Source: CAYSYY01 sp964576115 [NCBI: uncultured Gemmatimonadota bacterium] (GTDB lineage Bacteria > Blakebacterota > Blakebacteria > Blakebacterales). From it: a stretch of DNA of 51,455 nucleotides. The stretch lies in the NCBI GenBank assembly GCA_964576115.1, contig CAZNUA010000019.1, forward strand, positions 12,096 to 63,550. Reading direction: 5' to 3'. The stretch's first letter is position 1. Each line of letters opens with the position of its first letter. Made by a program: the position numbers and the translations under genes. A model generated the notes under the pieces. It did not search any database. It saw nothing but the letters and a program-made list of their open reading frames with translations, and had not been told where the DNA came from. This document shows, one piece after another, positions 34,701-41,667 of the stretch.

Positions 34701-37428
34701 TTCCATTCTCCCTTTCCGTCTCCCCTTGCGGTGCTTTCCAGAAATCGGAAAGGGCCGGTGTCCCGGCCGCAACCGGACCAGTATAGAGAGCGGCATTGAA
34801 GAGCACCCGGAAGCTGCCGAAAGGCTGACCTCGCCAGTGGGGCCGGAAACCGATCAGAATCACATGCCCCTCGCCGTGGACCGCATCCAGGGCGGCGGCC
34901 CGCCCCTGCAGGTGTTCCTCGCCCAGCAGGTAACCCGAGAGCAGGGGCGAGCCCTCCTCGGCATAGACCGCCAGGGCCCGGCCGCGGAAGTCTTCCGTGA
35001 CGCTGAAGACCGGACTTCGGCCGATGAAAACCGGAGCCTCTTCGGGCATGCCCGCCATGACCGGGTGACTGGGATCGGTGCGGATCTCGACGATCGAGCT
35101 GCCCAGGAACAGCTCGTCGCGATCCACCCCCCGGGTCACGTCGGTCACCGGCAGGGCCAGTTCGTCCAGGGCGAAAGCGCACGAGGCATTGATGCAGACC
35201 AGGGTGCCCCCTTCGCGCACGAAGCGATCGATCGCCCGCACTCCCGCCGCCTCGATCCCACCGGTATAGCGGGCCGGCATCGTCCCGGTGGCCTGCCCCT
35301 CGATGATCGAGGAGGAACGCTGGTCGGCCAGGATGAGCACGTCGAAACGCCGGTGCAGTTCGCCGGTCCTGATCTCGGCCGGCCGCACCCGCTCGAATTC
35401 GAAGCCGTACATCTCGAGCAGCCAGCGGGTCCAGCCCTCATCGCTCGATCCGCTCCAGGGGGCGTAGAGACCGATCCGGGGCCGGGTGACGGCCCCGGAA
35501 GCCGTGCGGCGCCGCTCGCCCCCCAGATGCAGGGTAATCTCGAGACCGCCCAGGTTGCGCAACGGCACCAGGTAGCGCCCCGCGCTGCCCGCCTCCCCCC
35601 CCTGCCCCGGCGCACCCGGCTCGTAGAACACCCGCCCGCCGGATCTGGACCAGACCGCGTTGATGGCCCGGAAGGCGTTATTGTGGGCCGGATCGAGAGC
35701 CAGGTAATCCCCCGTACCCTCGAGCCGGTCCATGACCGGCACGATCCCGGCCGCCACCGGGTGGGTATCGAAACCGGCGTCGGGGGGAGTGTCGAAAGGT
35801 GCTCCCTCGCCGGTATCCGATACCGGCGTCCCATCGACCGGCCGCAGGGCCGCACGCAGCTCGGCTCCCACCGGTTCGGTGGCCGCGATCACCCGCACCC
35901 CCATCTGCAGCGGCAGGGTCCACCCCGACACATCGTAGGGCTGATCCATCGGGCCGTCGGGAAAGGGCCGGATGTCGGGATACTCCTGCACCTCGAAGAG
36001 CTGGCGCACGAAGTTGGCGAATGGCTGCTCCATCGGAATGACCCAGGTACCGGCCGGATGTCGCAGCCCCTGGAAGGTGACTTCGCGGCTCAACTGGTGG
36101 ATCTCGATGCCGTTGAAGGCCAGCCGGCGCAGCAGCTCCACCGGAGCCGCCGGATCGCGCTGATCCTGCGGGATGAAGTAGGCGAAGGGCGGTTCTTCCC
36201 CGTAGCGGGCGATAATATCGCGCCCGGCCTGGTAGCGGTTGTAGAGCAGATCGAAACGATACTTGGCGGCCACGTCGAGAACCGCCATCGAGACCGTGTG
36301 CATGTAGGCTACGGCGTCGCCCAGGCGCCACCATCCCCCCTGCCAGGGGCTGGGATAGAGAGATTCGGGGCGCAGGTCCCGCATCTGTTCGGGGAAATCG
36401 CGCACGGTGTAGAAATGCGGCGTGGCATAGCGGTACAGCCCGGTCTCGGTCAGGAAAGAGACCACGTTGTGGAAGGAGTTGGCGTGATCCATGAAGCCGG
36501 GGTACCAGTCGTCGAAGCCGGTCCCCATGTGGGTGGCGCCGCGCTGACCGCGCTCTTCGAGCGCCTGCGACATGGCCATGCCGACCAGGTTGACGGTACG
36601 CCACATCAGGGGATGCACGTGGGGACTGATCGGCTCGGCGAAGGGGGGGATCCAGATCCTGGTCGGGAAGGGTGCGGTCTGGTGATGGTTGTAGAGGATC
36701 TGCGGCTCCCAGGAGCGCAGCACCCGGGTGATGGCGCGCGATTCGATCATGTTGATCATGTAACCGTCGCGGTTGTTGTCGTGCCCCACGTACTCCTGAT
36801 ACAGGCGGGGCATGCCCGAGACCTCATAGGGCGTGCCCAGGTTCGACTCATACCACTCGGCCAGCCAGTTCATGCCGTCGGGATTCAGGGTCGGCCAGAG
36901 GATGAAGATGACGTTATCGAGGATGGCGGCGATCTCGGGATCGGCATCGCCGGTGACCAGATCGTAGGCCAGCTGCAGGGTGTGCTGGTGCCCGGCGCAC
37001 TCGCTCGAGTGCATGCCGCCGTCAATGTGCACGATCGCCCGGCCCTCTTCGGCCAGCCGGCGGGCCTCGTTGTCGGTCAGCCCCTCGGGATGGGCCAGGC
37101 GCAGGCTGATCTCGCGGTAGCGCTCCACCTCGCGCAGGTTCTCGGCCGAGGAGATGAGTGCGATCACCATCGGCAGACCGTTGGTGGTCGTGCCCACCTC
37201 GCGCAGCTCGAGCCGGTCGGTGGCGGCATCGAGTCGGCGCAGGTACTCGAGCGCAGAGTCGAAACCGGCCAGACAGAAATCGGCTCCCGGGCGGAAGCCC
37301 AGAACCGACTCGGGGCTCGGCACGGGCCCCTGAGCCCGGACCGGGATGACCGGCAGAGCTGGAAGGGTTGCGAGAGCTGTGAGAACCAGCAGCAGGCACA
37401 TGACGGCGGGGCGACGGAGCGGTCTCAT
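34690..37428 (-). CDS. Secreted M14-type zinc carboxypeptidase
   Basis: A 912-aa exported metallopeptidase. The signal peptide is CLLLVLTALATLPALPVIPVRAQ (about residues 10-33). The M14 domain (about 45-400) has the zinc pair HxxE in DGGMHSSECAGHQ, the substrate-binding region NPDGMNWLAEW and NNRDGY, a further His in YNHHQT and a candidate catalytic Glu in FLTETGLYRY. The C-terminal half (about 430-900) holds GATase1-like segments (IGLYAPWSGSSDEGW, FDVLILADQ, GGTLVCINASCAFAL), as seen in other large M14 proteins of FCB and Acidobacteria genomes. It probably degrades peptides in the periplasm or outside. It is divergent from the DUF4405 gene. Confidence 0.9.
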   Translation of the reverse strand: MRPLRRPAVMCLLLVLTALATLPALPVIPVRAQGPVPSPESVLGFRPGADFCLAGFDSALEYLRRLDAATDRLELREVGTTTNGLPMVIALISSAENLREVERYREISLRLAHPEGLTDNEARRLAEEGRAIVHIDGGMHSSECAGHQHTLQLAYDLVTGDADPEIAAILDNVIFILWPTLNPDGMNWLAEWYESNLGTPYEVSGMPRLYQEYVGHDNNRDGYMINMIESRAITRVLRSWEPQILYNHHQTAPFPTRIWIPPFAEPISPHVHPLMWRTVNLVGMAMSQALEERGQRGATHMGTGFDDWYPGFMDHANSFHNVVSFLTETGLYRYATPHFYTVRDFPEQMRDLRPESLYPSPWQGGWWRLGDAVAYMHTVSMAVLDVAAKYRFDLLYNRYQAGRDIIARYGEEPPFAYFIPQDQRDPAAPVELLRRLAFNGIEIHQLSREVTFQGLRHPAGTWVIPMEQPFANFVRQLFEVQEYPDIRPFPDGPMDQPYDVSGWTLPLQMGVRVIAATEPVGAELRAALRPVDGTPVSDTGEGAPFDTPPDAGFDTHPVAAGIVPVMDRLEGTGDYLALDPAHNNAFRAINAVWSRSGGRVFYEPGAPGQGGEAGSAGRYLVPLRNLGGLEITLHLGGERRRTASGAVTRPRIGLYAPWSGSSDEGWTRWLLEMYGFEFERVRPAEIRTGELHRRFDVLILADQRSSSIIEGQATGTMPARYTGGIEAAGVRAIDRFVREGGTLVCINASCAFALDELALPVTDVTRGVDRDELFLGSSIVEIRTDPSHPVMAGMPEEAPVFIGRSPVFSVTEDFRGRALAVYAEEGSPLLSGYLLGEEHLQGRAAALDAVHGEGHVILIGFRPHWRGQPFGSFRVLFNAALYTGPVAAGTPALSDFWKAPQGETERENGNRM

Positions 37429-37449
37429 CTTCCTCTTCCTCTCAAAGGG

Positions 37450-37515
37450 CGGTACGTTGTACCGGACAGGTCTCAGTGCGGATTATCTGCACGAACGGGC
37501 TGCAGTGCAACGTAC
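37450..37515. promoter_or_regulatory. Two GTACGTTG(T/C)AC sites in a divergent promoter region
   Basis: A 15-bp perfect dyad CGGTACGTTGTACCG (37450-37464) has a near-identical 11-bp core copy in the opposite orientation at 37505-37515 (GTGCAACGTAC). Both lie in the 123-bp gap between the M14 peptidase gene and the DUF4405 gene. For the plus strand, the first site overlaps a TTGTAC that is 18 nt before GATTAT (37481-37486). This suits a regulator acting on both genes. Confidence 0.4.
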
Positions 37516-37551
37516 AGCTGAAACCGCCCGACCGTCACAGAAGGAGGGATC

Positions 37552-38175
37552 ATGTCCCGTTCCGGACGCTTTCACCTGCGCGCCTTCATCTCGATCTACC
37601 TGGTCGCGAGCGGGCTCGTCCTCGCTCTGACCGGGGTCGTCTGTTACATCAAACCGTCGGGCCGCGTGGCGAGCTGGATCGACTGGAGCTTTCTTGGTCT
37701 GGACAAGGGTGCCTGGGAAGCACTGCACACCGTCTTTGCCTTTCTCTTCGCCGCGGCCGCCGTGATTCACGTCATTCTGAACTGGAAAGCCTTCTGGAAC
37801 TATATCCGCAGTCGGGTCGAGCGGGGTCTCGACCGCCGGCTCGAACTCGCCCTGGCAACCGGCCTCACCCTCATCGTGCTCGGGCTCACCCTGGGCGGGA
37901 TCTTCCCCTGCGGCACCTTCATGCGGCTGGGCGAAGCTGCCAGCGACGGCTGGGGCCGAGGGGATGCCACCCCACCGATCGCCCGGGTGGAACGCTACTC
38001 CCTGGCCACCTTCTGCCGCCTGCTCGAACTGGACCTGGATACCGCGATCGCCGAACTGCGCTCAGCCGGTCTGACCGGTGTTGATCCCGAGGTGACCGTG
38101 CGCGACCTGGCGGCGGCCAACACCATCGCTCCACAGCGGATCGGCCGAATCCTCGACGTTGAAATCGTCCACTGA
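37552..38175 (+). CDS. DUF4405-type membrane protein with C-terminal helical domain
   Basis: A 207-aa protein. The first 125 residues hold three membrane segments (about 10-30, 62-82, 100-122) with conserved histidines in WEALHTVFAFLFAAAAVIHV, typical of DUF4405 proteins, which resemble cytochrome-b-type helical bundles; heme binding is plausible but unproven. A short region GIFPCGTFMRLGEAASDGWGRG follows, then a soluble helical domain (about 150-205) with LDTAIAELRSAGL and TVRDLAAANTIAPQRIGRIL that looks like a small helix-bundle repeat. The start has AGGAGG 5 nt upstream. The secreted C1 peptidase gene follows by 76 nt on the same strand. Confidence 0.82.
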   Translation: MSRSGRFHLRAFISIYLVASGLVLALTGVVCYIKPSGRVASWIDWSFLGLDKGAWEALHTVFAFLFAAAAVIHVILNWKAFWNYIRSRVERGLDRRLELALATGLTLIVLGLTLGGIFPCGTFMRLGEAASDGWGRGDATPPIARVERYSLATFCRLLELDLDTAIAELRSAGLTGVDPEVTVRDLAAANTIAPQRIGRILDVEIVH

Positions 38176-38251
38176 AGGCCATAGCATATACACAGGACAA
38201 TACCGCCCGGGCCCCGGTCCGATCCCGCCCCTGACAGGAGATGACAGCATC

Positions 38252-39367
38252 ATGACCCGATCGCATTCCGTGAAGTTCCTCGCCCCCCTGCTGGCCCTGC
38301 TCCTGGCCCTGCCCGTCGCCGCCCAACAGGGTCGGCAGCAACAGCAGGAAGAGACCAAGACCTTCACCGATATCCATGTCTGGGACCACACGCCGGTCAA
38401 GGATCAGGGCGGCACCAGCACTTGCTGGTGTTTCTCGGCCATCTCTTTCCTCGAATCCGAACTCCTGCGCCTGGGTCAGGACGAATACGATCTGTCGGAG
38501 ATGTTCGTGGTCAATCATGTCTACAGGAATAAAGCCAACTACTACATCCGGATGCACGGCGAGAACAATTTCGCCGCGGGCGCCCTGGGGCACGATGTCT
38601 TCCACACCATCCGCGACCACGGTATCGTCCGCAACGAGGACTATCCCGGCCTCTGGGAGTACGAGACAGGTCACAACCATTCAGAGCTGCATCGTGTCCT
38701 GAGCGGTATCGTGAACGGCGTGCTGGCCGGCCGCGGCCCGACCCCGAAGTGGGAAACCGGCTTTCTGGCCGCCCTCGATGCCTACCTGGGTGAGAAGCCC
38801 GATGAGATCCGGGTCGGCCGCCGCACCGTGACCCCGAAGCAGTTCGCCGACGAGATCCTCGAGCTGGACGTCAGCCCCTACGTCGAGATCACCTCTTTCT
38901 CCCACATGCCCTTTTACGAGACCGGCTGCCTGCTCGTGCCCGACAACTGGGTCCGGGACGACAACACCTGGAACCTGCCGGTCGACGATGTCATGCGCAT
39001 TCTCGAGAATTCGCTCATGAACGGCTACACCGCCGTTTACGGCGGTGACGTGAGCGAGCGCGGTTTCAACCAGGATCGGGGCTGGGCCGACTGGCGCGAA
39101 GGCGAGGAGATCACCCAGGCCGACCGCCAGCAGACCTGGGACAACTGGACCACGAGCGATGATCACGGCATGCACGTCGTCGGCATCGCCCGCGACGAGG
39201 AAGGCACGACCTACTACCGGGTGAAGAATTCCTGGGGTTCCGAAGAAGGCCCCTACGGCGGTCACATCTACATGTCGGAGAATTACATCCGGGCCAAGTT
39301 CGACCTGATCACGGTCCACATCGACACTATCCCCGACGACATCAAGGCGAAGATGACGTTCCGATAG
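38252..39367 (+). CDS. Secreted C1B (bleomycin hydrolase-type) cysteine peptidase
   Basis: A 371-aa papain-fold peptidase with a signal peptide (FLAPLLALLLALPVAAQQ). The active-site Cys is in PVKDQGGTSTCWCFSAISFL (about residue 57), the catalytic His in DDHGMHVVGIA and the Asn in RVKNSWGSEEGP. DLSEMFVVNHVYRNKANYYI is typical of the exported aminopeptidase C homologues of Bacteroidetes, which are shorter than cytosolic bleomycin hydrolase (about 450 aa). I chose ATG 38252 for the signal peptide and AGGAG 11 nt upstream. A hairpin terminator follows about 95 nt after the stop. Confidence 0.92.
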   Translation: MTRSHSVKFLAPLLALLLALPVAAQQGRQQQQEETKTFTDIHVWDHTPVKDQGGTSTCWCFSAISFLESELLRLGQDEYDLSEMFVVNHVYRNKANYYIRMHGENNFAAGALGHDVFHTIRDHGIVRNEDYPGLWEYETGHNHSELHRVLSGIVNGVLAGRGPTPKWETGFLAALDAYLGEKPDEIRVGRRTVTPKQFADEILELDVSPYVEITSFSHMPFYETGCLLVPDNWVRDDNTWNLPVDDVMRILENSLMNGYTAVYGGDVSERGFNQDRGWADWREGEEITQADRQQTWDNWTTSDDHGMHVVGIARDEEGTTYYRVKNSWGSEEGPYGGHIYMSENYIRAKFDLITVHIDTIPDDIKAKMTFR

Positions 39368-39460
39368 CCATCGCGGGCGGGCACTGCCGCCCCCGCCGGA
39401 TCGTTCGAACGGCTCAAAACCGGATCGAGAACCGGCTCCAACCCGAATCACTCCGTCATA

Positions 39461-39493
39461 CCCCTGCCGACCGTCTGGCCGGCAGGGGCTTTT
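39461..39493 (+). terminator. Rho-independent terminator after the C1 peptidase gene
   Basis: A perfect 9-bp stem (39461-39469 with 39480-39488, CCCCTGCCG/CGGCAGGGG) with a 10-nt loop is followed by CTTTTCCT. It abuts the end of the IS3-type remnant on the other strand, so it may have come with, or been joined by, the insertion. Confidence 0.7.
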
Positions 39494-39496
39494 CCT

Positions 39497-39671
39497 GCTG
39501 CCCTGGTCGGTGTTGAAGATCTCCGGTGTTCCATAACGTGACAGCGCCTCCTGCAGAGCCTCGACAGAAGTCCGGGTACAACAACAGGGTGTTGTTTGAG
39601 AGCCGCCAGGCCAGAACAGCGCGTGTGGACCAGTCCACGATCGCTACGAGGCACAGAAAACCCCGTTTCAG
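39497..39671 (-). pseudogene. Degraded IS3-family transposase (OrfB) fragment
   Basis: Translating the minus strand in two frames gives a continuous IS3-type integrase core piece. The first frame (39671 down to about 39567) reads GFLCLVAIVDWSTRAVLAWRLSN, including the catalytic DW region. After a frameshift near 39565, best explained by loss of 2 nt, a second frame reads VEALQEALSRYGTPEIFNTDQGS, including the second catalytic Asp. It stops abruptly there, with no terminal inverted repeats seen. The piece is about 58 codons of an integrase of some 280, so it is not functional. Confidence 0.85.
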
Positions 39672-39731
39672 ATTACTCCTTTCGGAAAAAGTTCGTAGTG
39701 TCTTAATGTGCCAGCATTTGAAGGAGGTGTC

Positions 39732-40535
39732 GTGAGACTCCTGAGTCGACGAACTGTAAGATGGGTTGCTTGGATTTTCTGCGTCTTGGTCGTTCTATTT
39801 GGCCTGTACTTGTCTGTCTTGTTTTTCCCCTATCCGCTGTTTCCTCATCATGTGGAGGCTGCCGGTTTCAGTGTCTACTCCGACCATGAGATTTCGGAGA
39901 GCTTCAAGCTCATCCTCGATGATGCACAGCGTCGGGTCGAAGCAATGCCATTATACAGAGCTGAAGCAATGCCCAGGATTTTTGTATGTTGCTCGCAGCG
40001 TCGCTTTGAATTCTTCGTCAAGCTTGCCGGAAAACGCCATGCAGGCCAAGGACTTCTTGTCTCGATGGCTGGAAACGCCTTCTTTTCCGAGCAAGGTATC
40101 GAAGCTGTTGCGCACCGCAATCAGACTCGCCCCGCTAACTCGAGACTCGAAGGATCATGGTCAGCAGCAATTGCCCATGAAGTAGCACACCATCTGGTAT
40201 TCACTGAGGTTGGTTTACGCGGGACGAGGCGCATTCCTGTGTGGAAGTCCGAAGGCTACGCCGACTACACGGCGAATATCACCAAGCTCGGATTGGATCC
40301 AGGTAGCAAGATCCTCGATCGAATCAGACTGCTCATCGACGAAAACTCACGGCAGGGACCAACTGGAGAGATCGATCGCCGCCATTTCCGCTGGCAGGTG
40401 ATGGTGGAATTCCTATGCGAGGTTAAAGGGCTAGACTTGCCAGGACTCCTGGCCATGAATGTGACAGAGTCAGACACCTGGACCGAACTTCTCGCCTGGC
40501 AGCGTCGAAACCATCGCCCTATGGAGATCCACTAG
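39732..40535 (+). CDS. Membrane-anchored HEXXH (gluzincin-like) protein, probably acquired
   Basis: A 267-aa protein with one N-terminal membrane segment (WVAWIFCVLVVLFGLYLSVLFF) and an extracytoplasmic domain. The zinc motif is AHEVAHHLVF (about residue 155) and a downstream KSEGYADYTA offers a Glu as third ligand, the pattern of gluzincin peptidases. I know of similar uncharacterised proteins in proteobacteria but cannot name a family. GTG 39732 is chosen because of AAGGAGG 5 nt upstream. Base composition is visibly lower in G+C (about half) than neighbours, and an IS3 remnant lies just upstream, so horizontal acquisition is likely. It stands alone between terminator and gap. Confidence 0.8.
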   Translation: MRLLSRRTVRWVAWIFCVLVVLFGLYLSVLFFPYPLFPHHVEAAGFSVYSDHEISESFKLILDDAQRRVEAMPLYRAEAMPRIFVCCSQRRFEFFVKLAGKRHAGQGLLVSMAGNAFFSEQGIEAVAHRNQTRPANSRLEGSWSAAIAHEVAHHLVFTEVGLRGTRRIPVWKSEGYADYTANITKLGLDPGSKILDRIRLLIDENSRQGPTGEIDRRHFRWQVMVEFLCEVKGLDLPGLLAMNVTESDTWTELLAWQRRNHRPMEIH

Positions 40536-40584
40536 CGGAGAATTACATCAATGATATCGCCTCGGTCCGAATGCGAGATCTTGC

Positions 40585-40794
40585 CTAACCCTCGCTTGCA
40601 GCCGTCATAACATTTCCTGTCACGGTGCCTGCGTGTGACGGCCAGGTGGTATCTCCGAAATATTCGCCCTCCGAGTTGAAAATGCGAAAGACATCGGGGA
40701 CAGAGGAGGCAATGTGTTCCCCATTCAACGTGTGCGGGAGAATACCGACGCCAAAACCGCTCAGGCAGTTGTCAGCGGCGGTGGACTCTGTCAT
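40585..40794 (-). pseudogene. C-terminal fragment of a 6-bladed beta-propeller-type protein
   Basis: The minus strand encodes about 69 codons ending in a stop at 40585. The stretch PDVFRIFNSEGEYFGDTTWP has the form of a terminal propeller blade (aromatic-x-hydrophobic-F-x-x-EG-x-hydrophobic-G-x-hydrophobic-x-x-P). The N-terminal bulk of such a protein is missing: upstream in frame the sequence is only the antisense of the TSUP gene. It may be a relic of a lipoprotein like that at 43722-44999. The rest of the 40536-40860 gap shows nothing. A short real gene cannot be excluded. Confidence 0.4.
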
Positions 40795-40860
40795 CCTTGC
40801 GCCCGAATACCGCACCGCTGCAACTGACGTACAGGATCCTCGACCCACAACAGGGACAAC

Positions 40861-41655
40861 ATGACACATGTGATTCCGGTCGGTCTCCTTGTCTTCGCCG
40901 TGGCTGTCGTCATGACCATGGTCGGCAAAGGAGGAGGCAATTTCTATGTCGTGATCCTGGCCCTGGCGGCTGTTCCCATGCACGAGGCTGCGACCGCCGG
41001 GCAGTTCATTCTCTTCTCCGCGTCTGTCACGGCCATGGCGGTATTCCAGAAACACGACACCATATCCTGGAAGCTGGCCCTTCTGATCGGAACCTGCACA
41101 GCGCTCGCCGCCCTCGGGGGGGGATATTTCTCTCATGCTTTCAGCGGCTTGACCCTGAAGCTGGTCTTCGCCGGCATGCTGGTGCTGGCCGGTATTGCAG
41201 TGTTGATCCCGACAGCGGACAATCCCTCTACTCGTGAGCAGACACGTTGGGGAATCATTCCCATCACATCGGGCGGCGGAACCTACCAGATCAACATGTG
41301 GATTACCGTGCCGGTCACACTCGCCACGGGTTTCGGGGCCGGAATGGTCGGCGTTTCGGGGGGCTCTTTCCTGGTCCCCTTGATGATCCTGGCGTGCAGG
41401 GTACCGATGCACACCGCTGTCGGAACGGCCTCGGCATTGATAGCGGCAACTGCCTTCATGGGTTTTGTCGGACATGCCGCCCGGGGGGATTTCAACCCGT
41501 CCTGGGCTGTTCCCCTGGCATGTATCGCGATTGTCGGAGGATTATTGGGTGGAAGATTCGCGTTGAAGACAAAGCCCGTACGCCTGAAACAGCTGTTTGC
41601 TCTGACCAATTGGCTGGCAGCTCTGCTCATGCTCGCCAACGCTCTGCTTTCATAA
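40861..41655 (+). CDS. TSUP family (TauE/SafE) membrane exporter
   Basis: A 264-aa membrane protein with about eight segments in two similar halves. The paired glycine-rich motifs are MVGKGGGNFYVVILALAAVP near residue 20 and GAGMVGVSGGSFLVPLMILA near residue 162, characteristic of TSUP proteins, which export sulfite, sulfoacetate or other small organic and sulfur anions. The substrate is unknown here; no sulfur metabolism gene lies nearby. The Shine-Dalgarno sequence is weak. It is followed at 12 nt by the serine hydrolase gene on the same strand. Confidence 0.9.
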   Translation: MTHVIPVGLLVFAVAVVMTMVGKGGGNFYVVILALAAVPMHEAATAGQFILFSASVTAMAVFQKHDTISWKLALLIGTCTALAALGGGYFSHAFSGLTLKLVFAGMLVLAGIAVLIPTADNPSTREQTRWGIIPITSGGGTYQINMWITVPVTLATGFGAGMVGVSGGSFLVPLMILACRVPMHTAVGTASALIAATAFMGFVGHAARGDFNPSWAVPLACIAIVGGLLGGRFALKTKPVRLKQLFALTNWLAALLMLANALLS

Positions 41656-41667
41656 GGAGATCCCGCC

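Noticed and set aside
40585-41475. A full-length minus-strand gene of 296 codons antisense to the TSUP exporter
   Set aside because: Most of it is Arg/His/Gly-rich antisense of a clear membrane-protein gene; only the last about 69 codons outside that gene look protein-like.
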